Positions 37,605-46,693 of a stretch of DNA of 61,229 bases are shown here, piece after piece. The stretch's first letter is position 1; each line of letters opens with the position of its first letter. A program made the translations under genes and the position numbers. Source of the DNA: Arenibacter latericius DSM 15913. GTDB lineage: Bacteria; Bacteroidota; Bacteroidia; Flavobacteriales; Flavobacteriaceae. Under the pieces are notes generated by a model. The model ran no database searches and was not told the origin of the DNA. It saw nothing but the letters and a program-made list of their open reading frames with translations. The DNA lies in assembly GCF_000424985.1 (NCBI RefSeq), contig NZ_AUKX01000035.1:1-61229 (forward strand), read 5' to 3'.

Positions 37605-39002
37605 CTAAAATACAATAGTATCGGTGGCAATTTTGGGGAGGTGGTAATTCCCATAATCAATATTTAAACCATTAGGTAGGTCCTCGTTTTTAGATTCGGG
37701 TTGTTTAACCAGGGAATTAAAAAGGAAGAGATTTTTTAAATGTTTAAATGAAGTAATATTAGAAAGGTGTTCCCCATTAAACTTAGAGTGAGTTAAATTA
37801 AGGGTCCTTAGGTGCTCCAAAGGTGCTAACTTTTCAATGTTTTTTCCTGTTATATTGGTATGACTTAAATTTAGCGTGGTGAGATGTGGAAATGTCGCAA
37901 TATGCTCAAAAATGGCATCTGTTACTTCTGTACTTCCTAAATCTAGATAAACTATTTGTTGTTTTACTGAGTTCAGCAATTTTATGTCATCATCGGAGAA
38001 GGAGGGCATGTTAATGCAAGAGACCCGGATTAAATTATTTGACTCGCTAATTGGCTCTATGTGGAATCCGTGTTTTCTTATCGCTTTTATAGTATCCTCA
38101 GGTATAGCTTCTACCTTAACATCTGGATATTCAGAAGTATTTTCCTTGCGGAAAAAGGAGGTAAACAAATGTTTTTTAAGTTCTAACTCTCCAATGTTTT
38201 TATCAAGGGATGAGCCTGTTTCTATCCAAGCCTTAATCACTTCAATTTCTTCCTTAGATAATTGTGTCTTTTCTTTAGGTGGCATATGGTCTTCATGGTC
38301 TTGTGGAAGAATGAGTCTCGCATAAAGAGGACTGTTTTTAGCATCTTTCGGAATTATAACATCTCCATTTTCACCCCCTTTTAAAATGCCTTCAGCATCG
38401 TTTAATTGTAGGTCTCCTTTACTTTTATTAGGACTGTGGCAGCTTAAACATTTATTGTTTAAAATGGGTTGTATAACTTGATTGTAAAAATTAGATTCTT
38501 CCCAAGATGCCTCCTCTAGTTTGGGCATTTCATAAGAATTAACTTTAAATCCCAAAGCAATTTTTATACTAGTAGGCAAAGGTTCTAAGAGATAGTCGGA
38601 TCCATGAGTAATGCTGCCACCAAGATGACCGGTCATTGAAATTAGAAATAATAGAGAAAAAGATAATATAATTTTAGGTATTCGCTGTAAAAACTCCACC
38701 TTGGAATTTTCTTTAACCCTTAGGTACATTAGCCCAGAAAATAGAGCAGTGGCTATTCCCACCCATAAATGAATTTTCACGGTATCAAATGAGTACCCCT
38801 CACCTATATAAAGTAAATATCCACTAATACAGGCAATTGTTGCTGCTATAAAGCCCCATAGAAAAACCTGTGCAATTACTTCCTCTTGTTTATTTTCCTT
38901 GCGATCTATCCATTGAAGTAATAAAGCAGTAATTATAAATCCTATTGGTAAATGAACGACTATGGGATGTAAACGCCCTATGAGTTGTTGGATGACTTCC
39001 AT
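37605..39002 (-). CDS. DUF2231 membrane protein with cytochrome c motif and LRR
   Basis: This 465-aa fusion has four or so membrane helices of DUF2231 type (about 12-135) with conserved H12 and H17. A PSCyt1-like heme region follows with CLSCH at 185-189, and a C-terminal leucine-rich repeat region (about 350-450) holding units such as LTTLNLSHTNITGKNIEKLA. It is a candidate membrane electron carrier for the exported enzymes encoded with it. It is the last gene of the four-gene operon, 3 bases after the TIM-barrel gene. The function is unknown; the fusion order is directly visible. Confidence 0.85.
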   Translation of the reverse strand: MEVIQQLIGRLHPIVVHLPIGFIITALLLQWIDRKENKQEEVIAQVFLWGFIAATIACISGYLLYIGEGYSFDTVKIHLWVGIATALFSGLMYLRVKENSKVEFLQRIPKIILSFSLLFLISMTGHLGGSITHGSDYLLEPLPTSIKIALGFKVNSYEMPKLEEASWEESNFYNQVIQPILNNKCLSCHSPNKSKGDLQLNDAEGILKGGENGDVIIPKDAKNSPLYARLILPQDHEDHMPPKEKTQLSKEEIEVIKAWIETGSSLDKNIGELELKKHLFTSFFRKENTSEYPDVKVEAIPEDTIKAIRKHGFHIEPISESNNLIRVSCINMPSFSDDDIKLLNSVKQQIVYLDLGSTEVTDAIFEHIATFPHLTTLNLSHTNITGKNIEKLAPLEHLRTLNLTHSKFNGEHLSNITSFKHLKNLFLFNSLVKQPESKNEDLPNGLNIDYGNYHLPKIATDTIVF

Positions 39003-39005
39003 AAA

Positions 39006-39887
39006 TTAATTACTCAATTTTAGACGTTTTTTTATCGCTTCCATCATAAATACATTGGCTTCCCATTGGTCAGACAATGGGATTCTCGTATAGGGTAAGG
39101 TAGGCATATAATCTGCAGGGCCAAATTCTGTGGTGACGGTAAATATGCCCTTATTTTCTTTCCAACCTTTTTTGATGATGGCTTCCCAAATATCCAAATG
39201 TTTTTCCAAAGCATTTGTCCATTCAGGGGCTTTGGGATCGTTCACCTGAGGTCCCTGGCTATGGCCAATACGTGCATGAATGTGATGCGACCGGTCAATA
39301 ACTGGTGCAAGCAAATTTTCCTGTCCTTGAAGTAAGGATTCATGAACCATCATCCAATGACTCACGTCCAAGGTGAGTTTTAAATTGGGGATTTGTGTTA
39401 AAAATTTATTGGTTTCTGGAAGGCTATAGCTAAATCGGCCCCTGTGCGTTTCATGATAAACGGGAATATTATATTTTGAACTCAGGGAATTGGCGGCTTC
39501 TATAAATGCTTGGTTTTGTTCAAAAGTAAAAAAATCGCTACCGGTATGACAGTTGACTAAAAAAGGATTCCATTTCAGAATTTCTTCTAAGTTATTCGTA
39601 TAGTCCTCTAAACTTTCTTTAAATGGCAAACCTTTATTGGTGCCATGTAAAAAAATAAATTTAAGCTCATGTCTTGCGATTGCCTCTTTTAAATTGTTTT
39701 GTGCATCAATTTTAGATGGTCGCCAAACTTCTATGCCGTCATACCCTGCTGCTTTTACACGCGCGCAAAACGCATCATAATTTAATTGATTACCCCAATC
39801 TGTTTGAAAAAACAATATTTTTTCCTGAGCTAGGGAGGTGGAGACAAAACTAATAAGGAGAATTATAAAGATTTTAATTGAATGCAT
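39006..39887 (-). CDS. Exported sugar phosphate isomerase/epimerase-like TIM barrel
   Basis: A 293-aa protein of the AP_endonuc_2 TIM-barrel group, with a signal peptide (about 1-20, ending LAQ). Metal-site-type acids and histidines appear in GYDGIEVWRP, NCHTGSD, YHETHRG, DVSHW and HIHARIGHSQG. The family normally includes cytosolic sugar isomerases and epimerases; the exported form implies a substrate outside the cytoplasm. It sits between the DUF1501 and DUF2231 genes, 21 and 3 bases away. Confidence 0.85.
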   Translation of the reverse strand: MHSIKIFIILLISFVSTSLAQEKILFFQTDWGNQLNYDAFCARVKAAGYDGIEVWRPSKIDAQNNLKEAIARHELKFIFLHGTNKGLPFKESLEDYTNNLEEILKWNPFLVNCHTGSDFFTFEQNQAFIEAANSLSSKYNIPVYHETHRGRFSYSLPETNKFLTQIPNLKLTLDVSHWMMVHESLLQGQENLLAPVIDRSHHIHARIGHSQGPQVNDPKAPEWTNALEKHLDIWEAIIKKGWKENKGIFTVTTEFGPADYMPTLPYTRIPLSDQWEANVFMMEAIKKRLKLSN

Positions 39888-39908
39888 AATGATAGTGTAG
39901 TTGGTTAG

Positions 39909-41417
39909 TTAGGCTAGAATTTCGTGTATTACGTGTCCTTCTACATCAGTTAATCGGAATGGTCTGCCCTGAAATTCATAGGTAAATTGCTCATGGTTAA
40001 ACCCTAATAGATGTAGAATAGTAGCATGTACATCGTGAACGGAAACTTGTCCCTCTAGGGCAGAAAAACCAATTTCATCTGTAACTCCCCAACTGGCTCC
40101 TTTTTTTATTCCGCCTCCTGCCATCCACATGGTAAAGGCATCCCCATGGTGGTCCCGTCCTAAATAGGCCATTTTTTGACCTTCCCTGTTTTCTAACATT
40201 GGCGTTCGTCCAAACTCCCCTCCCCATACCACTAAGGTTTCTTCTAATAACCCTCTTTGTTTTAAATCTAGGAGTAGGGCTGATATAGGTCGGTCTATTT
40301 CCGTACACTTATTTCTAAGGCCAAGATCAATAGAAGTATCGTGTCCTGTTCCATGGCTATCCCAGCCCCAATCGAACAACTGAACAAACCGAACTCCGTC
40401 TTCTACTAGTTTTCTTGCTAGCAGACAGTTATTAGCAAAAGACTCCTTCCCTGGCTCAACTCCGTACATTTCTCTGATATATTCTGGTTCGTTGTTGATG
40501 TTCATTACTTCTGGAACGGCAGTTTGCATCCTATATGCCATTTCGTACTGATTAATACGGGCTAAAATCTCCGGGTCGGCATATTCATTAAATTCGGCTT
40601 TGTTTATTTTATTTATAGCATCAATGGTACTCTTTTTTAAATTTCTACTGATACCTTTTGGGTCTTCTATATAAAGTACTGGGTCTCCTATAGAACGACA
40701 TTGTACTCCCTGGTAAACCGATGGTAAAAATCCGCTTCCCCATACACTCTTCCCTGCATCAGGTGTTTTTCCACCCGAAGTTAGTACTACAAAACCGGGT
40801 AGATTTTGGTTTTCCGATCCTAAGCCGTAAGTGACCCATGACCCAATACTAGGCCTTCCTAATCGTGGGCCACCGGTATGCATAAATAGTTGAGCAGGAC
40901 CGTGATTAAACTGATCTGTATTTACAGCTTTTAAAAAGGCTACTTCATCTACTACTTTAGAAAAATGGGGCAGAAAGTTAGAAACCCAATTCCCCGATTC
41001 TCCATGTCGTTTAAACTCAGCTTGTGGACCTAGCAGTTTAGGTGTTCCCCTAATGAATGCGAATTTTTTTCCCTCTAATAGGGATTGCGGGGTAGCCTGT
41101 CCGTCCAATTTGTGAAGTGTAGGCTTATAGTCGAACATCTCTAACTGTGAAGGAGCCCCGGCCATATGTAGGTAAATAACCGATTTTACTTTTGCTGGGA
41201 ATGGTGGCGGCATCGAAGCCAAGGGGTTTATATCGCGCTCCGTAAGTGCTATTTTTCCATTATCACTATCGCCTAGAAAGGAATTACAGCCCATAAACAT
41301 GGAGCCAAGGGCTAATCCGCCCATCCCTGCAACACATTCCTTAATAAAATGCCTTCGGGTTTTTGCCTGTATATCCCTGTTTATCTTTTCTTTTATAAGT
41401 CGGTCTAAACTGTTCAT
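39909..41417 (-). CDS. DUF1501 protein with Tat-type signal
   Basis: A 502-aa exported protein. A twin-arginine motif RRHFIKE (21-27) is followed by a hydrophobic stretch and a lipobox-like MGC (C44), so it may be a Tat-translocated lipoprotein. The DUF1501 domain has YLHMAGAPSQLEMFDYKP, DWGWDSHG and GGEFGRTPMLE, all with metal-binding-type Asp, Glu and His. DUF1501 is related to the alkaline phosphatase/sulfatase fold, but no activity is established. It pairs with the PSCyt gene 2 bases upstream, as in planctomycetes. Confidence 0.9.
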   Translation of the reverse strand: MNSLDRLIKEKINRDIQAKTRRHFIKECVAGMGGLALGSMFMGCNSFLGDSDNGKIALTERDINPLASMPPPFPAKVKSVIYLHMAGAPSQLEMFDYKPTLHKLDGQATPQSLLEGKKFAFIRGTPKLLGPQAEFKRHGESGNWVSNFLPHFSKVVDEVAFLKAVNTDQFNHGPAQLFMHTGGPRLGRPSIGSWVTYGLGSENQNLPGFVVLTSGGKTPDAGKSVWGSGFLPSVYQGVQCRSIGDPVLYIEDPKGISRNLKKSTIDAINKINKAEFNEYADPEILARINQYEMAYRMQTAVPEVMNINNEPEYIREMYGVEPGKESFANNCLLARKLVEDGVRFVQLFDWGWDSHGTGHDTSIDLGLRNKCTEIDRPISALLLDLKQRGLLEETLVVWGGEFGRTPMLENREGQKMAYLGRDHHGDAFTMWMAGGGIKKGASWGVTDEIGFSALEGQVSVHDVHATILHLLGFNHEQFTYEFQGRPFRLTDVEGHVIHEILA

Positions 41418-41419
41418 CG

Positions 41420-44155
41420 CTAGGATTTAGTTAAAAATTCGTCCAAATTCATAATGGAGTTAGCCACTACGGTCAGTGCAGCTAATTTTGCATCTCCATT
41501 TACATCATTAGGTATAAATTCTTTTATATTGTCCGGATTAATTTTGAAATCGGATAGGGATTGATCGTACAATTCCTTTAGAACTTCGAGCTTTTCTTGA
41601 TTGATATCTGTCAGAACTGCTCTGCTATATCCCTTGCTTATTCCTATCTCTACTTCCTTGCTTTGTTCCATATATTTTGCCAAATGATAGGCGGTTTCCA
41701 AATACACAGGGTCGTTAAGGGTGACCAATGCTTGTAGTGGGGTATTCGTTACCGTTCTTCTTACTGTAGATACCTCCCTACTCCCTGCATCAAATGTTAA
41801 AAATGAAGGGTAGGGGCTAGTTCTTTTTAGGTAGGTGTACAATCCTCTCCTATATTTATCTTCCCCCTTGCTTTCTACCCAATTACCTCCGTTATAAACA
41901 GTTTGCCATATTCCATCTGGTTGTGGGGGCATTACACTGGGGCCATACATTTTAGCACTCAACAGTCCTGAAACCGCTAGGGCTTGATCTCTTATCTGCT
42001 CTGCACTTAGGCGTATTCTAGGACCTCTAGCATAAAGTGTGTTGTTAGGATCCAAATTAAATAGCTTTGCATTACTCTTAGAGCTTTGCTGGTAGGTGCC
42101 AGACATAACAATGTCCTTAACCAATGCCTTAATACTCCATTGATGCTCGTTCATAAATCTTAGAGCTAACCAATCTAATAATTCAGGGTGGGAAGGGGGA
42201 TCAGATTGTGAACCCATATCCTCTAATGTAGCTACTATACCTCTCCCATAAAGCTGATGCCATACACGATTAACAAGGGTGCGTGCAGTAAGGGGATTTT
42301 CTTTACTGACTAACCATTTGGAGAGTCCCAATCTATTTTTTGGCCATGCGTCATTCCATTTGTTCAGACTTTGTGGGGTGGCTGGTTCAACAGTATCTGT
42401 TTTCATAAGCCAATTGCCACGCTCAAAAACTTGGGTAGTTCTTTTTTGATAGTCGGGGTTTTCTATTACAATTGGTAAAGTGGGTACATGGGAATTTATT
42501 AGCTCCATAAAGTTGTCTTCCATATTAGCTTGTGCAACATTTTCGGAATTAACTTCAGGTAGAAATGCAAACCAAGTGATATAGCTAGTAGGGCTGGTTG
42601 AAGGTATTTTATCATTGTTTACCTCTATATATAGGTTTATTTTCCCTTCTACTTTTTTAAAGGGGAATTTTTGTATTACTCTTCCCTTTGTTTTATTGAT
42701 GGTAAACTGAGCTAAAATTTCACCTTCAGAATTATCTTGGCGAATAGTCATTTTGGTACCGTCTATTCCGGAGGAATACCTTAGGTAAATGAAATTGGAG
42801 TTTTGGGTATACACATCATCAAGGTGGCACGAGCCATTGTCTCGTAGGGCTAGCCATTTGGTGTCGGCTAAATTTCCATTGGTATAATTATACGCTAAAT
42901 GGGCATGGTAAACAGGCTCTAAATACTTTATGAATTCCTTATAGGAATTAGCGACCTCTTTGTTGTTATTGTTAGAGATCCACTCATAAATCTGATCTAT
43001 TTGCGACTTTTGATTTTCGTTGTAAAATCTAAGGTTAGGCTCATCTTCAGAAGTATCCTCATCTCTAGAATTATTGAAAAATGCCATAAGATTATAATAC
43101 TCCCTATGTTTAAATGGGTCGTAGGTGTGGGAGTGACATTGTACACAGCCAATGGTGGTGCTTTGCCATACTTCAAAAGTGGTGTTTACCCGGTCTATTA
43201 CAGATGCTACTCTAAACTCTTCATCTTCCGTTCCTCCTTCGTCATTACTCATTGTATTTCTATGGAAGGCAGTAGCAATTAATTGGTCATCAGTTGGGTT
43301 GGGCAATAAATCTCCTGCTAATTGTTCTATAGTAAACTGGTTAAAGGGCATGTCTTTATTGAAAGCCTTAATAACCCAATCACGATATCTCCACATGGTT
43401 CTTCCCATATCTTTTTCATAGCCTTTTGTGTCGGCATAACGAGCGTGGTCTAACCACCAACTCGCCCATTTTTCACCAAAGGAAACATCGGCTAATAAGA
43501 TGTCTACCAATTGTTCATAGGTGATTTTTCCCGAGTTAAAATTCTCGTATAAACCAGCTTTTGGTGGGAGTCCTGTAATGTCTAACGCTAATCGTCTTGC
43601 AATAACACTAGATGCAGCAGGTACACTAGGTTCTATTCCGTTTTGCTCTAGCTTTCTTAGAATAAAATGGTCAATACTATTTTTTACAAAATCATCTGTC
43701 TTATAATTAGCTAAACTTGCCAATTGAGTGGTGGTAGGCACTTCTACCTCTTCGGGTAAGGTATATGCCCAATGTTGACCCCATTTAGCACCTTCATCTA
43801 TCCATCTAGTTAATAAATCAATTTCTTCCTCTGATAGTTTGGGCTTTTGATACGGCATACGGAGTTCTGGATCGTCCTCATGCAAAAGTTGTATCATACG
43901 ACTCTTTGTGGCATTACCCGGAATTATTGCAGGAGTACCCGATTCGGTGTTAGCAAAAGCTTCTTCTTCAAACAATAAGCTAAATCCACCATTTTTTTTA
44001 ACACCTCCGTGACAGGTGATACAGTTCTTATTTAGGATGGGTTTTATCTGAGTGCTAAAATCTACAGTTTCTTCTGGTTTAAAAATATCCCACGTAAAAA
44101 GCCCTAGGACAATAAACCCAGCAATAAATAAAAGTATGTATAGTCTATTTTTCAA
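41420..44155 (-). CDS. PSCyt1-DUF1549-DUF1553 multidomain cytochrome
   Basis: A 911-aa exported protein with an N-terminal membrane anchor (about 5-22). PSCyt1 holds CITCH at 45-49, followed by the DUF1549 (PSCyt2) region with a second heme-type CVQCH at 337-341 and the WWLDHARYADTKGYEKD block. DUF1553 (PSD1) fills the C-terminus (MNRVWHQLYGRGIV-like LVNRVWHQLYGRGIVAT). These domains are of unknown function and are best known from Planctomycetes. It is the first gene of the operon, preceded by a ~400-base gap. Confidence 0.92.
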   Translation of the reverse strand: MKNRLYILLFIAGFIVLGLFTWDIFKPEETVDFSTQIKPILNKNCITCHGGVKKNGGFSLLFEEEAFANTESGTPAIIPGNATKSRMIQLLHEDDPELRMPYQKPKLSEEEIDLLTRWIDEGAKWGQHWAYTLPEEVEVPTTTQLASLANYKTDDFVKNSIDHFILRKLEQNGIEPSVPAASSVIARRLALDITGLPPKAGLYENFNSGKITYEQLVDILLADVSFGEKWASWWLDHARYADTKGYEKDMGRTMWRYRDWVIKAFNKDMPFNQFTIEQLAGDLLPNPTDDQLIATAFHRNTMSNDEGGTEDEEFRVASVIDRVNTTFEVWQSTTIGCVQCHSHTYDPFKHREYYNLMAFFNNSRDEDTSEDEPNLRFYNENQKSQIDQIYEWISNNNNKEVANSYKEFIKYLEPVYHAHLAYNYTNGNLADTKWLALRDNGSCHLDDVYTQNSNFIYLRYSSGIDGTKMTIRQDNSEGEILAQFTINKTKGRVIQKFPFKKVEGKINLYIEVNNDKIPSTSPTSYITWFAFLPEVNSENVAQANMEDNFMELINSHVPTLPIVIENPDYQKRTTQVFERGNWLMKTDTVEPATPQSLNKWNDAWPKNRLGLSKWLVSKENPLTARTLVNRVWHQLYGRGIVATLEDMGSQSDPPSHPELLDWLALRFMNEHQWSIKALVKDIVMSGTYQQSSKSNAKLFNLDPNNTLYARGPRIRLSAEQIRDQALAVSGLLSAKMYGPSVMPPQPDGIWQTVYNGGNWVESKGEDKYRRGLYTYLKRTSPYPSFLTFDAGSREVSTVRRTVTNTPLQALVTLNDPVYLETAYHLAKYMEQSKEVEIGISKGYSRAVLTDINQEKLEVLKELYDQSLSDFKINPDNIKEFIPNDVNGDAKLAALTVVANSIMNLDEFLTKS

Positions 44156-44570
44156 GATGGTTTAGGTTACAATAACTTCACATATTAAAACATAAAAGAG
44201 AAATAACTAAGCTTTCTCTAAATGTTATTCATCATATTAGATTGATTAATAGGATGTAGCGTAACAATTATAGCGATAAATTAATCTAAATTCTACAGTT
44301 TAAACGACATATATTGATACTATTTTGCGTTTAACTAGGATGTTGTCGTTTGGTTAGGTGCAATTGTCGATAGTAGAATTATCCAGTTTATGGTTATTAA
44401 ATATAAGGAATTATATGGCTGCTTAAATATTCTAGAGGGTAAGTAATGATGTAGAATAATGGAGAAGGCAAACATCATAAGAGGAAAATAGGATGCTGGT
44501 TTTATAATGGGGGTGGTTATAGGTGCTTTAAATTTATGTCATTTAAACACTATAATTTTAAATGTTAAAA
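44156..44570. other. Noncoding gap upstream of the PSCyt operon
   Basis: AT-rich sequence without a clear gene. It must hold the operon promoter, but no TAnnTTTG box stands out on the minus strand. An 8-bp inverted repeat at 44302-44309/44344-44351 is no stronger than chance. Confidence 0.4.
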
Positions 44571-44604
44571 AGAAAAAAGGGTCGAGAATTAATTCCCAAC
44601 CCTT
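44571..44604 (-). terminator. Probable terminator of lysS
   Basis: On the minus strand a hairpin (about 44604-44577, imperfect in the middle) is followed by TTTTTTCTTTTT. It lies 48 bases beyond the lysS stop. Confidence 0.65.
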
Positions 44605-44652
44605 GATATTATTACCCAATTCTTTTGTGCGCTGAATTGGCTTAAGTATTTC

Positions 44653-46344
44653 TTACTTCTTTAAGACTACTATTTTTGTATCTCCTTCCGTAGTTACTTT
44701 TAGTAGTTCGTGCTTAGAAAGAGCTTTCATAGACTTGTCCCATTTCTTGCCGCTTAAAGCTGCTTTTTCTTTTAGCTCATTTAAGTTCATAGAGCCAGCA
44801 GGTTTTAGAAGTGCAAGAATTTCTTTTTCCTCATCTGTTAATTCTACCTCTTTTCTTTCAGGGCGCATTTGAGGGAAAAATAAGACCTCTTGTATGGAGG
44901 CATTATTGGTCATCAGCATCACCAAACGGTCTATTCCAATGCCAATTCCACTAGTTGGAGGCATACCATACTCCAAAGATCTAATAAAATCTTGATCGAT
45001 AAACATCGCTTCATCATCTCCTTTTTCGGAGAGTTGAAGTTGGTCTTCAAATCTTTCACGCTGATCTATAGGGTCGTTTAGCTCAGAATAGGCATTTGCT
45101 AATTCCTTTCCGTTTACCATCAATTCAAAACGTTCGGTTAAAGCCGGATTGCTTCGGTGCTCTTTGGTAAGCGGACTCATTTCTTTTGGGTAGTCAGTGA
45201 TGAAAGTAGGCTGTATATAGTGGTGCTCACATTTTTCACCAAAAATTTCATCAATCAACTTACCAATTCCCATAGTATCGTCTACTTCAAGATTTAACTT
45301 TTTGGCAACCTCTCTAAGTTCATTCTCGTCCATGCCAGCAACATCAAATCCAGTGTGTGTTTTAATGGCTTCTAAAATAGGAACTCTTGGATAAGGAGCT
45401 TTGAACTCAATTTCATTTTTCCCAACTAATACTTTTGAAGTACCGTTAGAGTCCATTGCTACTTTTTCTAATAGCGTTTCTGTCATGTCCATCATCCAAT
45501 TGTAATCCTTGTAGGCTACATAAAGTTCCATAACCGTAAACTCTGGATTATGGGTGCGGTCCATACCTTCGTTCCTAAAGTCCTTAGCAAATTCATAAAC
45601 ACCATCAAATCCGCCAACAATTAATCTTTTTAGGTATAACTCATTGGCTATCCTTAAATATAAGGGAATGTTTAACGCATTGTGATGAGTTACAAACGGA
45701 CGGGCAGCAGCACCACCAGGAATGGGCTGTAGAATAGGTGTTTCTACTTCCAAATAACCTGCATCATTGAAAAATTGACGTATGCTATTGGTAATCTTAG
45801 TACGTTTTATAAAGTTTTGCTTTACCTCAGGGTTTACAATTAGGTCTACATAACGCTGACGGTAACGTAACTCAGGATCATTAAACTGATCGTGTACCTT
45901 GCCATCTGGATCAACTTTTGGAAGGGGTAACGGTCTTAAAGACTTGCTTAGAAGGGTAAATTTCTTTACCATAACCGTTTTCTCTCCTACTTGAGTGGTG
46001 AAAAGAGTTCCCTCTACTCCAATAATATCCCCAATATCCAAAAGCTTTTTATACACCTCATTGTACAAGGTCTTATCTTCCCCCGGACAAATCTCATCCC
46101 GGTTAAAATATACTTGTATTCTTCCTTCGCTATCTTGCAATTCTGCAAAGGAGGCCTTTCCCTGTATCCTTCGGGACATTAGCCTTCCGGAAAGAATTAC
46201 CTCTTTGTCTTCTTCATAATTTTCCTTGATGGTCTTGGACGTGCTATTAACAGGGTATAGCGCAGCAGGATAAGGGTCTATTCCCATTTCCCGTAACTTG
46301 CCAAGTTTTTCTCTTCTGATTACTTCTTGTTCCGAAAGTTGCAT
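44653..46344 (-). CDS. lysS: Lysine-tRNA ligase (class II)
   Basis: LysRS charges tRNA-Lys. The 563-aa protein has the OB-fold anticodon-binding domain (about 55-150) and the class II catalytic domain (about 170-500), with [29 protein letters not shown] and [12 protein letters not shown]-terminal extension of about 65 residues ([19 protein letters not shown]...VVLKK) exceeds the standard length and looks like a small helical domain. It has its own promoter at 46364-46394 and terminator. Confidence 0.97.
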   Translation of the reverse strand: MQLSEQEVIRREKLGKLREMGIDPYPAALYPVNSTSKTIKENYEEDKEVILSGRLMSRRIQGKASFAELQDSEGRIQVYFNRDEICPGEDKTLYNEVYKKLLDIGDIIGVEGTLFTTQVGEKTVMVKKFTLLSKSLRPLPLPKVDPDGKVHDQFNDPELRYRQRYVDLIVNPEVKQNFIKRTKITNSIRQFFNDAGYLEVETPILQPIPGGAAARPFVTHHNALNIPLYLRIANELYLKRLIVGGFDGVYEFAKDFRNEGMDRTHNPEFTVMELYVAYKDYNWMMDMTETLLEKVAMDSNGTSKVLVGKNEIEFKAPYPRVPILEAIKTHTGFDVAGMDENELREVAKKLNLEVDDTMGIGKLIDEIFGEKCEHHYIQPTFITDYPKEMSPLTKEHRSNPALTERFELMVNGKELANAYSELNDPIDQRERFEDQLQLSEKGDDEAMFIDQDFIRSLEYGMPPTSGIGIGIDRLVMLMTNNASIQEVLFFPQMRPERKEVELTDEEKEILALLKPAGSMNLNELKEKAALSGKKWDKSMKALSKHELLKVTTEGDTKIVVLKK

Positions 46345-46363
46345 ACAATAATGATTAAGGCTG

Positions 46364-46394
46364 CAAATATAGCTACTCTGGGTTAATCTATCAA
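46364..46394 (-). promoter_or_regulatory. Bacteroidetes-type promoter of lysS
   Basis: On the minus strand TTG (46394-46392) and TATATTTG (46371-46364) are 20 bases apart, a good fit to the TTG-N17-23-TAnnTTTG consensus. The leader is about 14-20 bases. Confidence 0.7.
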
Positions 46395-46501
46395 TCCGTT
46401 AATAGTATTGTTGTATTCCCTTTCATGTTTTTTACAGCTTCTTGTAACAAAAACATTATATTTTCGTCCTATGAATACATCAATCAAAATCAAAAAAGTA
46501 A

Positions 46502-46657
46502 ATGGGCTGTTTTAGAGTATTGTTCGCCATAATCTTCCCACCACTGTCGGTTATTGATAAAGGTTGTGGGTCATTTATAATTGTTTTTCTACTTACCTTA
46601 TGTGGATGGGTACCAGGTGTAATTGCCGCTTTGGTAATCCTTAACAATCCTAATTAA
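46502..46657 (+). CDS. YqaE/Pmp3 family small membrane protein
   Basis: A 51-aa protein, MGCFRVLFAIIFPPLSVIDK then GCGSFIIVFLLTLCGWVPG and IAALVILNN. It has two hydrophobic helices with the IFPPLSV and GWVPGVIAA motifs that identify the Pmp3/YqaE family, linked to membrane potential and salt or cold stress. It is short enough to be missed by length filters. It ends 36 bases before lipB on the same strand. Confidence 0.85.
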   Translation: MGCFRVLFAIIFPPLSVIDKGCGSFIIVFLLTLCGWVPGVIAALVILNNPN

Positions 46658-46681
46658 GTCTCTAATTTTGGACGGAGTTTG

Positions 46682-46689
46682 TATCTTTG
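46682..46689 (+). promoter_or_regulatory. TAnnTTTG promoter box abutting the lipB start
   Basis: TATCTTTG ends only 4 bases before the lipB ATG at 46694, so transcription would start at or within a few bases of the start codon. The mRNA would be leaderless or nearly so. It also supports starting lipB here rather than at 46679, which would lie inside the promoter. Confidence 0.6.
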
Positions 46690-46693
46690 CGGT

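Noticed and set aside
44302-44351. 8-bp inverted repeat upstream of the PSCyt operon
   Set aside because: In a 400-500-base AT-rich gap an 8-bp match at this spacing is expected by chance.
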